This document shows positions 15,545 to 24,936 of a stretch of 32,984 nt of DNA, one piece after another. A program made the position numbers and the translations under genes. Under the pieces are notes generated by a model. The model did no database searches. It was not told where the DNA came from and saw nothing but the letters and a program-made list of their open reading frames with translations. Position 1 is the stretch's first letter. The number at the start of each line of letters is the position of its first letter. Source of the DNA: CAYRIY01 sp964424335 (GTDB lineage: Bacteria; Bacillota; Limnochordia; DTU080; RSA5); contig CAYRIY010000031.1 of the NCBI GenBank assembly GCA_964424335.1, positions 1 through 32,984 of the forward strand. Direction: 5' to 3'.

Positions 15545-18106
15545 ATGGCAACGTCTACGCCGCCGATCGATTCGGCGCTTCCAAAACTCTCGCAAGCGCT
15601 TTGCGAGCATAGCGGCGCGGTGCTCGTAGCCGAGCCGGGCGCGGGGAAGACCACGCGCGTTCCTCTCTTTCTCCTCGATGCGCCGTGGCTGAATGGTTTG
15701 CGCATCCTCATGCTCGAGCCGCGCCGGATCGCGGCGCGTTCGGCGGCTCGCTACATGGCGTCCCGACTCGGAGAGCAGGTTGGCGAAACGGTGGGGTACC
15801 GAGTGCGAGGGGAGACTCGGTCCGGACGATCGACGCGCATCGAAGTGGTCACCGAAGGCGTGCTCACTCGCATGTTGCAGGCGGATCCCTCGCTGGACGG
15901 CGTAGGGCTCGTCATCTTCGATGAGTTTCATGAGCGCAGCCTCCACGCTGACCTTGGACTTGCGCTCTGTTTGGAGTCCCAGGAAATCCTCCGACCCGAC
16001 CTGCGCCTCCTCGTGATGTCGGCAACGATCGAAGCCGAGCCGGTTGCGCGTCTCATGAACGACGCCCCGATCATTGCAAGTGAGGGACGCACGTTTCCGG
16101 TCGCGACCCGATACTTGAACTTCCGGTCGGACGGCCGGATCGAGACTGCGGTCGCCCGAGCGGTGCGGATAGCGCTGGAAGAGACGGATGGAGACATGCT
16201 CGTTTTCCTTCCGGGCGTGCGGGAGATTCGAAAAGTCGCCGAAAGCCTCCGCAATCTCGAATTAAGCGGCGTCGAAATCGCGCCGCTTCACGGCGGCCTC
16301 ACCCACGAGGCGCAGGACAAGGCGATCAGCACGAGCCCCGTAGGCGCAAGGCGGGTTGTGCTCTCCACGTCGATTGCCGAAACGAGCTTGACCGTTGAGG
16401 GCGTCACGGTCGTCATCGACTCCGGTCTGACGCGCGTCTCACGCTTTTCGCCGCGCACTGGCATGAGCCGACTGGAGACGGTGCGTGTGTCCAGGGCGTC
16501 GGCGGACCAGCGGCGGGGGAGAGCGGGGCGTTTAGGTCCCGGCGTGTGTTATAGGCTCTGGTCCCAGCAGGACGATGTCCATCTTTCTCCGCAGCATGCG
16601 CCCGAAATCCTCGAGGCGGACCTCGCTCCCCTTGCGCTTGAACTTGCGCTTTGGGGCGCCCTGGGCGCTTATGATCTGCGATGGCTCAATCCGCCGCCCG
16701 AAGCGGCGCTAAGTCAGGCGCGCGAGCTTTTGGGACAGCTTGGAGCCGTGGACGACAAGGGAGGCATCACGGGGCGGGGGCGCCGCATCGCCGAGCTCGG
16801 CATTCATCCGCGCCTTGGGCGTATGGTCTTGGAGGCGGTTTTGCTTGGGGCTGTAAAGACCGCGTGCGCTTTGGCGGCGCTGCTCGAGGAGCGGGACATT
16901 TTCCGAGGTGAAAAGGGCGCGCCGGACCCGGATATGAGACTAAGGGTGGAGGCCGTCCTAGGGGACCTTGGACTTAGCGCTCGGGGCGGTGAGGCCTATG
17001 GATACATCGTTGATCGGGATGCCGTCCGACGAACTCAAGTCGAGGCCCGCCGTTTGATGGCGCGGGTGAGGGATGTGGTCGGCGACGTAAAGGCGAATCC
17101 GGACCAAAAAGGCGCCGCATCGAACCTCACCGCTTCGAATCAAGATGCATCCGATCTGTGCGGACTCCTTTTGGCATTTGCCTTTCCCGATCGAGTCGCC
17201 CAGCGCAGGTCGAGTGGCCGCTTTCTGCTTCGAAACGGCCGCGGCGCAGCGTTTCCAGGTGTTCATCCCCTAGCGGAAGAGGCCTACGTCGTCGCTGTCG
17301 AGTTGGACGACAAGGGCGCGGACAGTCGCATCTTGCTTGCTGCGCCCGTTTGCGTTTCCGATCTCGAGCGACATTTCGGACATGAGATCATGACTGAGGA
17401 GATCGTGGAGTGGGACTCCGAGGGTCGGCGCGTCGCGGCAAGGAGAAAGGCGCGCCTAGGAGCGCTGGTCCTGCGCGATGAACCGCTCAGTGCGCCGGAC
17501 CCTTCACAAGCGCTCGATGCGCTGATCCAAGGGATCAGGCAGGAAGGCCTAGGAATCCTCCCATGGAGCACAGGCGCTCGTTCGTTGCAACAGCGGCTCG
17601 TATTCATGCGCCAATTTGATTCCGACGTGCCGGATGTATCCGATGCATCCCTGGTCGACAACATCGGTGAATGGCTCGCTCCGCATCTTTACGGGATTAC
17701 GAAGGCTTCCGAGTTGCAAAGGCTCGATCTTAGGGCGATCTTGCAGGAGATACTAACGTGGGATCAGCGGCGGGAGCTCGACGAGTTCGCTCCGACCCAC
17801 TTTGAGACGCCGGGCGGAGCGCGCGTCCAGATCGATTACAGCGATCCCGGCGCTCCGACGATCGCCGTGCGCCTACAGGCGATGTTTGGCCTCAAGGAAA
17901 CCCCGCGCATCGCCCGGGGCCGGACGCCTCTGCGGCTGCAACTGCTCTCTCCGGCGTCTCGCCCCATACAGGTGACGCAGGACTTGGCGAGCTTTTGGAG
18001 CGGGGCTTACTTCGAGGTGCGCAAAGAGCTAAAAGGTCGTTATCCAAAGCACTACTGGCCCGACGATCCTTTGGAGGCCGAGCCGCGCCAACTCAAGGGG
18101 CGGTAA
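15545..18106 (+). CDS. hrpB: ATP-dependent helicase HrpB (DEAH/RHA family)
   Basis: A large cytosolic superfamily-2 helicase, 853 aa (E. coli HrpB is about 809). Walker A GAGKTT is at 32-37, DEFH (motif II) at 126-129, and SAT (motif III) at 159-161. Motif VI QRRGRAGRLGPGVCYRLW is at about 317-334, followed by an HA2/winged domain and the HrpB-specific C-terminus (FWSGAYFEVRKELKGRYPKHYWPDDP). Its biological role in most bacteria is poorly defined; relatives act on RNA. The ATG is preceded by only a weak ribosome site and lies 24 bp after the MFS stop. Nothing in context links the two functionally. Confidence 0.95.
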   Translation: MATSTPPIDSALPKLSQALCEHSGAVLVAEPGAGKTTRVPLFLLDAPWLNGLRILMLEPRRIAARSAARYMASRLGEQVGETVGYRVRGETRSGRSTRIEVVTEGVLTRMLQADPSLDGVGLVIFDEFHERSLHADLGLALCLESQEILRPDLRLLVMSATIEAEPVARLMNDAPIIASEGRTFPVATRYLNFRSDGRIETAVARAVRIALEETDGDMLVFLPGVREIRKVAESLRNLELSGVEIAPLHGGLTHEAQDKAISTSPVGARRVVLSTSIAETSLTVEGVTVVIDSGLTRVSRFSPRTGMSRLETVRVSRASADQRRGRAGRLGPGVCYRLWSQQDDVHLSPQHAPEILEADLAPLALELALWGALGAYDLRWLNPPPEAALSQARELLGQLGAVDDKGGITGRGRRIAELGIHPRLGRMVLEAVLLGAVKTACALAALLEERDIFRGEKGAPDPDMRLRVEAVLGDLGLSARGGEAYGYIVDRDAVRRTQVEARRLMARVRDVVGDVKANPDQKGAASNLTASNQDASDLCGLLLAFAFPDRVAQRRSSGRFLLRNGRGAAFPGVHPLAEEAYVVAVELDDKGADSRILLAAPVCVSDLERHFGHEIMTEEIVEWDSEGRRVAARRKARLGALVLRDEPLSAPDPSQALDALIQGIRQEGLGILPWSTGARSLQQRLVFMRQFDSDVPDVSDASLVDNIGEWLAPHLYGITKASELQRLDLRAILQEILTWDQRRELDEFAPTHFETPGGARVQIDYSDPGAPTIAVRLQAMFGLKETPRIARGRTPLRLQLLSPASRPIQVTQDLASFWSGAYFEVRKELKGRYPKHYWPDDPLEAEPRQLKGR

Positions 18107-18158
18107 TACGAGTTGTCGAGGTAATCGCCCTATCGACCGCTTTAGCGCGACGGCAGTC

Positions 18159-20522
18159 TCATTGTTTGGGCACGTGCCGCTCGAGCCAGCGGTGCATCTC
18201 CCACAACATGTGCATGACGGACTCCCGCGCCCGGTAGTGATGGCTCTCGTGCGGCAAAAGGACAAGGCGCGCGGTCGCGCCAAGGCCTTTGAGGGCGTTG
18301 TACAACCTCTCGCTTTGCATGGGAAACGTTCCGGAATTGTCATCCGCTTCTCCGTGAATCAACAGGAGCGGCGCCTTGATCTTGTCGGCGTGGACAAAGG
18401 CCGACATGGCGAAGTACACTTCGGGCGCCTGCCACAGCGTGCGCTCCTCGGCTTGAAATCCGAAGGGCGTCAACGTGCGATTGTAAGCGCCGCTCCGAGC
18501 GATGCCGGCGCAAAACAGGTCAGTGTGGGCGAGCAGGTTTGCCGTCATGAAACCGCCGTAGGAGTGCCCGCCGACGGCAATCTGATCCCGGCGAGCGATG
18601 CCGCGCCGCACCACTTCGTCGACCGCCGCCTTGGCGCTCATCGCGAGCTGTTCGACGTAAGTGTCGTTCGCCTCTTGGTCGCCCTCGCCGATAATCGGCA
18701 TGGCAGGGCCGTCGAGAACCGCGTACCCGCACATGAGCATGAACAGTGGGGAGGCCCAGGAGATCTGGACAAACCGGTAAGGCGACTCGCGCACTTGACC
18801 AGCGGCGTCCGCGCTCTTGTACTCCCGGGGGTAGGCCCACATGAGTAGGGGAATGGGGCCGTCCGCCGGGTTGTAATCGGGCGGCAGATATAGGGTCGCA
18901 GTGAGCTCGACGCCGTCTTCGCGCTGGTAGCGGATGATCTCCTTATGCACGCGGGCGAACTGGGGCGTCGGGTTTGCAAATTCGGTCAAGCGCCGCTCGC
19001 TCCCCGACGCGAGCGAGCGTACGAAATAGTTTGGAGGCTCGGAAACAGACTCGCGGGAGAGTAGAAGGACTCCCTCCTTGGGGTCGAGGAAGTGAATCGG
19101 CCGCTCAAAGTATGGCGCCTCGGAACGCCACAGCCGCTCCGCCTGCTTGGTGCGGAGGTCGTAACGGTCGAGAAACGGCCGGTCGCCTTCGGGGGAGGCG
19201 CCGCTGCCTGCCAAGTACAGTGTCTCTTCGCATTCATCAAAAAGCAGTACGGTCGAGCCTTGCGGCGTCCGGCGCATGAGGAAGCTGCCCGGGTCGGAGT
19301 ACCTGTCCTCGAACGAGCGGTCAAAGAGCAGCTCGGCGCCTGATTCGGGCTGATCGGGAGCGATGCGCCACGTGCGAATCTGACGCTGGCGCCACCAGCG
19401 CTCGTGGACGACCATCAGGTTTCCGGTCCCGGCTTGCAACCCGGCATAGCGAAGCGTGAGGGACGCAAGTGTTGTCGGTTCACCGTCAAATGGCGCAGAA
19501 AGCGCAAGCAGCCGATCCCGCACGTCCACTTCCCGGCGGGGATCGCCTTCGTCTGCCGCTTCGACCCACAAGAGCGTGGCAGGCGCGTCTCCACGCCACT
19601 CGAAATGCCGCGGCCCTTGGGGAACAGCGTCAAAGGCGATCGGAATGTTTTCGGCAAGCGGAAGGTCTGCGAGGATGCGCACGGACCTGCCGCTGCGGTC
19701 CAACACTTCCACGAGGCGGGGAAACCGGTACCACGGCACGAGGTAGGAGAAGGGACGGCGAACCTCCTCGACCAGGATGTAATTGCCGTCGGGCGAGGGC
19801 ACGACGCGGCTGAGCAGACCTCGCCGTCCCACCTGCTCCGCGTTTCCATCCAAGGTGACGCGGGTGAGCTCCGACGTCGCATAGTATTCGAAAAGCGCCT
19901 CGTCGTGAGCGCTTTGAAGCAAGTCTTGATAGGTGCGGGCCGGCGCAGCTTTGCCTGCGGTCTCCTGTACTTTCGGACCTGGAGGGACCGAGGGCGGCTG
20001 CGGCGGTTCGCCCCGGTCGGCCGGAACGAACCGACATAACAGGGAACGGCCGTCCGGCTCCCAAACGAAAGGAGAGCCGAGGGCGCCGTTTAGCCGCGGC
20101 CCGATCAGTCGATGCGCGGCCCCTGATGAGACGTCGATGAGCCACAAAGTAAGGCCGTCACCTTCGGAGACGGCGAGTGCGAGCCGCTCTCCTTGAGGCG
20201 CCCACCGTATTTGCTCGATTTTGACTTCGCTCGGAAGGCCCGTCACGGGCCGGACGCTTCCGTCAGCGATCCTTATGAAAGAGAGCCCGGTGTAAGTTTG
20301 AGGCCGCGTGGCGCTGTTGGAGGATGGATCGATCCTCAGGCCTGCGAGGCGAAGGAGGGGACGTGACTGCTCTTCGAGGGAGACGTAGCGAACGCGCTCC
20401 AAGGTGAGCATCCACCTTCCCGTCGGATCAACGTCGACCTCTGCCGGGGGTGGCGCGTCGACAAGTTGAGCAATCTCTTGGGGCGGCATCATGTAGCCGA
20501 CCATGTCGGACCTGTCAGTCAT
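18159..20522 (-). CDS. S9-family serine peptidase (glutamyl endopeptidase-like, S9D type)
   Basis: A prolyl-oligopeptidase-clan enzyme, 787 aa. An N-terminal beta-propeller (about residues 35-530) is followed by an alpha/beta hydrolase domain. The likely triad is Ser654 in GGHSYGG, Asp727 in HGEADDNSGTFPMQS and His761 in PHESHHYRARES. The DDN-GTFPMQS and ESH-Y-ARES text matches S9D proteins such as the plant chloroplast glutamyl peptidase. I see no signal peptide, so it is probably cytosolic. The ATG follows AGAGGTGA. It is the last gene of a marR-ABC-ABC-peptidase operon, 27 bp after the second ABC gene, suggesting coordinated peptide handling or incidental co-transcription. Confidence 0.9.
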   Translation of the reverse strand: MTDRSDMVGYMMPPQEIAQLVDAPPPAEVDVDPTGRWMLTLERVRYVSLEEQSRPLLRLAGLRIDPSSNSATRPQTYTGLSFIRIADGSVRPVTGLPSEVKIEQIRWAPQGERLALAVSEGDGLTLWLIDVSSGAAHRLIGPRLNGALGSPFVWEPDGRSLLCRFVPADRGEPPQPPSVPPGPKVQETAGKAAPARTYQDLLQSAHDEALFEYYATSELTRVTLDGNAEQVGRRGLLSRVVPSPDGNYILVEEVRRPFSYLVPWYRFPRLVEVLDRSGRSVRILADLPLAENIPIAFDAVPQGPRHFEWRGDAPATLLWVEAADEGDPRREVDVRDRLLALSAPFDGEPTTLASLTLRYAGLQAGTGNLMVVHERWWRQRQIRTWRIAPDQPESGAELLFDRSFEDRYSDPGSFLMRRTPQGSTVLLFDECEETLYLAGSGASPEGDRPFLDRYDLRTKQAERLWRSEAPYFERPIHFLDPKEGVLLLSRESVSEPPNYFVRSLASGSERRLTEFANPTPQFARVHKEIIRYQREDGVELTATLYLPPDYNPADGPIPLLMWAYPREYKSADAAGQVRESPYRFVQISWASPLFMLMCGYAVLDGPAMPIIGEGDQEANDTYVEQLAMSAKAAVDEVVRRGIARRDQIAVGGHSYGGFMTANLLAHTDLFCAGIARSGAYNRTLTPFGFQAEERTLWQAPEVYFAMSAFVHADKIKAPLLLIHGEADDNSGTFPMQSERLYNALKGLGATARLVLLPHESHHYRARESVMHMLWEMHRWLERHVPKQ

Positions 20523-20549
20523 TCCCCATCGTCACCTCTGAAAATATGG

Positions 20550-22340
20550 TTAAGCGTGTCGAAGTGCCGCTTCGTTTAGATCCCGGTACATGCCGCCTTG
20601 CTTCATCAGCTCCCAATGGTTTCCCTCTTGGGCGATGCGACCGTCTTGGATCACGAGAATCCGGTCGGCATTGCGGATCGTCGAAAGACGGTGCGCAATG
20701 ACAAACGAGGTGCGATCTGCAAGGAGCGTCTCGAGCGCTTGTTGCACGAGCGCTTCGGTCATCGGGTCGACGTTGGACGTCGCCTCGTCGAGAATCAACA
20801 CTTTCGGATCCATGAGGAGCGCCCTGGCAAAGGCGATGAGTTGCCTTTGGCCCTCTGAGAGCTGGCCGCCGCGCTCATGCACTTGGGTGTCGTAACCGTC
20901 GGGGAGCCTGCGAATGAACGAGTCGGCGCTAACTGCCTTTGCGGCAGCGATAATTTCGTCGTCGGTGGCGTCGTCTCGTCCATAGGCGATGTTTTCTCGT
21001 ACGGTCCCCGAGAAGAGGAAGTTGTCTTGCAACACGATCGCGACGTTGCGCCGCAGCGATCGAAACGACAGGTCCTTCAGGTCGTAGCCGTCGAGCGTCA
21101 CCTTTCCTTCCTGGGGGTCGTAAAACCGGGCGATCAGGTTGATGATCGACGTCTTGCCGGCGCCCGTCGGGCCGACGAGCGCGATCGTTTCGCCCGGTCT
21201 GACGTCGAGGTTGATGTCGTGTAGCACAGGTTTGTCCTGGGTGTATCCAAACGTCACCCCGTGAAATTGCACGTGACCTCGGCAATCGACCAGATCGATC
21301 GGGTCTTCGCGCTCTGTGACGTCGGGCGGCGTGTCGAGCAAGTGGAAGATCTTGTCGGCCGAAGCCATCGCGGACTGCATGGTATTGTAAATGTTGGAGA
21401 GCTCGCGCACGGGATCGTAGAGTTGCTGGACGTATGCGATAAAGGCGGCGATGATTCCGACGGTGATCCCGTCGCTCAAATTGCCCGACGCGATGCTCTT
21501 TGCCCCGTACCAGATGATCAGGACCGTGGCGCCGGCGCTTGCGAGCTCGACCGCAGGGTTGAACACCCCTGCATAGGCCCAAGACCTGAGCGTCGCTTTA
21601 AAATTGCGCAGGTTGACGTGGTCAAAGTGGTCTTCGTTCACCTTTTGGCGAGCGTAGGCTTGCACGAGACGGACGCCTGAGATGCTTTCTTGGAGGTTGG
21701 CGTTGATGTTCGCCATGGTCTCGCGCACTTCGAGGTGCGCGAGTTTGATCCGCTTGCGCAAGGAGATGACCGTGATGGCCACGATCGGCAAGGTAAGCAG
21801 GGAGAGGAGCGCAAGCCTCGGATGCAAAGAGAAAAGGACGATCAGGATCCCGATCACTTGGAGCATGGCGGCAAAGAGCGTCGTCAGTCCGTTTGTCAGG
21901 AAGTCCTGCAGGTAGCGGACATCACTCGTCAAGCGGGACATGATCTTGCCCGAAGGCTCCTTATCATAGTAGCGAAAGGAGAGCTTTTGCAAGTGTGAGA
22001 AAACCTCGCCCCGGAGGCGGTAGAGCATCCGTTGGCCGAGCCACGCCGTGAGGTACGCTTGGCGTCGCTTTGAAATGGTCGTAAAGAGCAGGACGCCAAA
22101 GAATACCCCGACGATCCCGACGAGTCCGGGGAAGTTGTCCTTTAAGATGTACTCGTCGATGCCGACGCGGATCAAATAGGGGACCGCCACCTCGCCGGCA
22201 ACGGCCAAGGTGACGAAGACCAGGGCGAGGATTACGGTTCGCCGAAACGGGGCGAGGTACGAGAAGAGCCTCAAGAAATGGCCCCTGTTAAATTCGGCCA
22301 TCTCCTCTTCTGGGTTGAGTCGAATATCGATGCGGGCCAT
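20550..22340 (-). CDS. ABC exporter half-transporter, catalytic partner of a heterodimer
   Basis: A 596-aa type IV ABC exporter subunit. Six TM helices (about 25-320) precede an NBD with Walker A GPTGAGKTS, Q-loop VLQDNFLFSG, Walker B LILDEATSNVD with the catalytic Glu, and switch His in IAHRLST. The signature is LSEGQ rather than LSGGQ. This non-canonical signature would face the degenerate Walker site of the upstream half-transporter, as in BmrCD/LmrCD/TM287-288-type heterodimers (family knowledge). The ATG follows AAGGAG at 7 bases, 53 bp after the upstream ABC gene. Substrates of such pairs are typically drugs, lipids or peptides; this one is unknown. Confidence 0.92.
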   Translation of the reverse strand: MARIDIRLNPEEEMAEFNRGHFLRLFSYLAPFRRTVILALVFVTLAVAGEVAVPYLIRVGIDEYILKDNFPGLVGIVGVFFGVLLFTTISKRRQAYLTAWLGQRMLYRLRGEVFSHLQKLSFRYYDKEPSGKIMSRLTSDVRYLQDFLTNGLTTLFAAMLQVIGILIVLFSLHPRLALLSLLTLPIVAITVISLRKRIKLAHLEVRETMANINANLQESISGVRLVQAYARQKVNEDHFDHVNLRNFKATLRSWAYAGVFNPAVELASAGATVLIIWYGAKSIASGNLSDGITVGIIAAFIAYVQQLYDPVRELSNIYNTMQSAMASADKIFHLLDTPPDVTEREDPIDLVDCRGHVQFHGVTFGYTQDKPVLHDINLDVRPGETIALVGPTGAGKTSIINLIARFYDPQEGKVTLDGYDLKDLSFRSLRRNVAIVLQDNFLFSGTVRENIAYGRDDATDDEIIAAAKAVSADSFIRRLPDGYDTQVHERGGQLSEGQRQLIAFARALLMDPKVLILDEATSNVDPMTEALVQQALETLLADRTSFVIAHRLSTIRNADRILVIQDGRIAQEGNHWELMKQGGMYRDLNEAALRHA

Positions 22341-22393
22341 GCGAAACTCCTTCCCAAAAGGTGAGCAAAGAGTACGACGACGCTAGGTGGAGG

Positions 22394-24280
22394 TCAGCCA
22401 GTGCCTGTAAGGTACCGATCCTCCACTTGCATGTCGTGGATGCGCCGGTAAAATCCGTCCGCTGCGAGCAACTCTTGATGGGTGCCTTCCTCGACGATCC
22501 TGCCTTCGTCGAAGACTACGATGCGGTCTGCGAGGCGGGCGGTCGACACCCTTTGCGCAACGATGAACGTCGTGCTCTCCTTAACCAGGTCGCCGAGCGC
22601 CTCCCAGATCAAATGCTCCGTCTCCATGTCCACAGCCGACGTGGCGTCGTCGATCACAAGGATCGTCGGGCGAAGCAAGATCGCCCGGGCAATCGTAAGC
22701 CGCTGGCGCTGCCCGCCCGAAAGTCCGGCGCCGCGCTCGCCGATGACGGTCTGGTATTGGGCAGGGAGACTAGAAATAAACTCGTGAGCCTGAGCCTTTT
22801 TCGCGGCCTCGACCACTTCCTCCATCGTTGCATCGGGCTTGCCGTAGGCGATGTTCTCAAAGATCGTCGTCGAAAAGAGGAAGCTCTCCTGCGGGACGAC
22901 CGCGATCGTTCGGCGCAGTTCCTGGACGGGAAGGTCGCGCAGGTCGACGCCGTCGATCATGACGCGCCCTTGGTCCGGGTCGTAGGTGCGATTAATCAGG
23001 TGCAAGATCGTGCTCTTACCCGAGCCCGTCTGTCCAAAGATGGCAATCGTCTCTTTGGGTCGTACGTCGAGGTTGATTTCACGGACCGCAGGGAGCGTCC
23101 GGACGCGCTCGGCCTTGAGCGCCTTTTGGGTAGACTTGCGCGATCCGACGCGGACCGAGCCGCCGCCGCGTGAGGAGAATCCGGCCGAAAACCGCTCTGT
23201 GCCGCCCATGGCCGCAGCCGCATCGCCCCGAGCGTCATCGATCACGCGGTAGTTGAACGTGACGTTTTCGAATTGGACCCGACCCTTAGGAGACTCGAGC
23301 GTCGTGCGAGCGCTGTCGACTCGGATCATCGGTTTGGTGTCGAGAATTTCAAAGATCCGTGCGCCGGAAGCCTTGCCCTCGCCCAACATGTCGAGGAGGT
23401 TGGGCAACATACGAAACGGCTGCATCAGGCGGCTCAAAAACCCGTCGAAGGCGACGAATGCGCCGATGGTGATCTCGCCCTGTACGACGAACCATCCGCC
23501 TGCAAGCAGCAGGATGCCCCGGCTCAATACGGACCAAAACTCGATCATGGGTCCGTGGGTCGCCCGAATGCGGGCGGCGTCCAAAGCCCGTTCAAATACG
23601 CCGCTGTTTTCTTGGTCAAACTTGGCTTCTTCTTTTCGTTCTTGGCCAAAGGAGCGGACCACGCGCACGCCGGTGATGTTCTCTTGGAGAACGGCGGTCA
23701 TCTTGGCCATCCGTTGCTGAAACCCGAGGTATGCGGCTTCGACCTGGCGCTGAAAGACGCGCACCGTCACGTAGAGCATCGGCGCAACGGTCATCACGAT
23801 CAGCGTCAGTTTCCAGCTAAGCGACACGGCGGCGCCGGCGACCACGATGAGGCGAAAGATGATGCGCGCCGAAAGGTAAAGCCCGTCTCCTGCAAACCGC
23901 CGGACCGCGTGAACGTCGCTCGTTACCCGGGACATCAACTCGCCGGTGCGCGCCGTGTCGTGAAAGCGGGCGTCGAGGTAATGAATGTGACGGTAAAGAA
24001 CGTTGCGTATGTCGTACACCACGCGCTCGCCGAGGTAGTGCCTGAGATACTGCGTCCCATAAAACGCGCCGGCGTGCAGCGCGCCCGCCCCGAGAATGGC
24101 GGCGATCATCAAGGGGAGGATGCCAATCTCTCCGCCTGCGATGACCCGGTCGATCACGATGCCGATCAAGAGCGGTTTTGCCGCCTCGAGCAAACTCATC
24201 ACGATGACGCCGATCATCGCAAGCAAAAACAGCCAGCGGTATGGTCGTAGATAGCCTAAGATCCGAACCACGGTCTGCAA
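22394..24280 (-). CDS. ABC exporter half-transporter with degenerate NBD and A-loop insertion
   Basis: About 628 aa from TTG 24280, which lies 25 bp after the MarR stop with AAGGGAG upstream; a longer frame overlaps marR and is not used. Six TM helices precede the NBD: Walker A GQTGSGKST, Q-loop VPQESFLFST, canonical LSGGQ. Walker B is VIDDATSAVD with Asp545 in the catalytic Glu position, and the switch His is replaced by Gln (VAQRVST). This is the non-hydrolysing half of a heterodimer. Directly after the A-loop (TFNYR) is a 51-residue Gly/Ala/Ser/Arg-rich insertion (residues about 346-396), where related proteins have only a few residues. Confidence 0.92.
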   Translation of the reverse strand: MQTVVRILGYLRPYRWLFLLAMIGVIVMSLLEAAKPLLIGIVIDRVIAGGEIGILPLMIAAILGAGALHAGAFYGTQYLRHYLGERVVYDIRNVLYRHIHYLDARFHDTARTGELMSRVTSDVHAVRRFAGDGLYLSARIIFRLIVVAGAAVSLSWKLTLIVMTVAPMLYVTVRVFQRQVEAAYLGFQQRMAKMTAVLQENITGVRVVRSFGQERKEEAKFDQENSGVFERALDAARIRATHGPMIEFWSVLSRGILLLAGGWFVVQGEITIGAFVAFDGFLSRLMQPFRMLPNLLDMLGEGKASGARIFEILDTKPMIRVDSARTTLESPKGRVQFENVTFNYRVIDDARGDAAAAMGGTERFSAGFSSRGGGSVRVGSRKSTQKALKAERVRTLPAVREINLDVRPKETIAIFGQTGSGKSTILHLINRTYDPDQGRVMIDGVDLRDLPVQELRRTIAVVPQESFLFSTTIFENIAYGKPDATMEEVVEAAKKAQAHEFISSLPAQYQTVIGERGAGLSGGQRQRLTIARAILLRPTILVIDDATSAVDMETEHLIWEALGDLVKESTTFIVAQRVSTARLADRIVVFDEGRIVEEGTHQELLAADGFYRRIHDMQVEDRYLTGTG

Positions 24281-24305
24281 TTTCTTAGCGCACTCCCTTG
24301 GGTGA

Positions 24306-24779
24306 TCAGTCGACCTTGTGAATTGGGTGATCCGCGAATTGGCGGTCGACCTTTTCGAACAAACGTACGAGAAGGGCGAGCTCCTCGGGGTCGAGTACCG
24401 AAAAGTACGTGGCAAGCGCGCGGGCGCGCCGCTCTTCGCCACGCCTCAGTCGCTCGAGGCCACTTGAGGTCAGCATGACGCGCACGACGCGCCGATCTTC
24501 GCTATCCCGGTCGCGGGAGACGAAGCCGGTTTCGACGAGGCGTTCAATGAGTCCGTTGGCAGAGGACTGTGTGACGCCGAGGGCGTCTGCAAGGGCGGAC
24601 ATGGTGAGTGCGCCCCGCTTTCTCAGGACGCGCAGCGTGAAAAGTTGAGCGCCGGTGAGCGGCTCGTCGTGTGCATCTTGTGTCTGGCGGTTCACTTCGG
24701 CCGACACCTTGCGCGTGATGTGACTCCACAGGGAGTCCAGTCTGGCCAGGTGCTCCTCGCTCGAGGAAGGTGGTTGCAT
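24306..24779 (-). CDS. MarR-family transcriptional regulator of the ABC operon
   Basis: A 157-aa dimeric winged-helix regulator. The HTH spans about residues 40-100 (LTGAQLFTLRVLRK, MSALADALGVTQSSANGLIERL), with the wing signature SRDRDSEDRRVVRVMLTSSG and a C-terminal dimer helix. It is the first gene of the operon, 25 bp before the first ABC gene, so it most likely autoregulates and represses the exporter until a ligand, perhaps a transported drug, binds. MarR-heterodimeric-exporter pairing is common in Bacillota. The start at ATG 24779 has no strong ribosome site; GAAAGGAAG-like purines precede it. Confidence 0.92.
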   Translation of the reverse strand: MQPPSSSEEHLARLDSLWSHITRKVSAEVNRQTQDAHDEPLTGAQLFTLRVLRKRGALTMSALADALGVTQSSANGLIERLVETGFVSRDRDSEDRRVVRVMLTSSGLERLRRGEERRARALATYFSVLDPEELALLVRLFEKVDRQFADHPIHKVD

Positions 24780-24809
24780 GTAACTACTTTCCTTCGCCGT
24801 ACCAATTTA

Positions 24810-24821
24810 TTGTTACTACAA
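24810..24821. promoter_or_regulatory. Candidate MarR operator
   Basis: TTGTTACTACAA has TTGT/ACAA arms around four bases and lies about 30 bases upstream of the marR start in an AT-rich patch (to ATATTTTATG). It sits in the region shared with the divergent protease gene. MarR proteins often bind TTG-rich inverted repeats, but the arms are only 4 bp each. Confidence 0.35.
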
Positions 24822-24936
24822 TATTTTATGCGCCCGAATGAAATTCCTCCCCCGCTAAACGAATTTTCAAAGGAACCATACCACGGTGGATCAATTCATT
24901 ATGGAACGATGTCGAATCAGCAGGGGAGGAATGATC

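Noticed and set aside
18162..18848. 228-codon plus-strand ORF over the S9 peptidase
   Set aside because: Antisense to the catalytic domain of the peptidase, with no ribosome site or family resemblance.
23273..24250. 325-codon plus-strand ORF inside the first ABC exporter gene
   Set aside because: Antisense shadow in a GC-rich gene; His/Asp/Arg-rich with no domain. The ABC gene on the other strand has all expected motifs.
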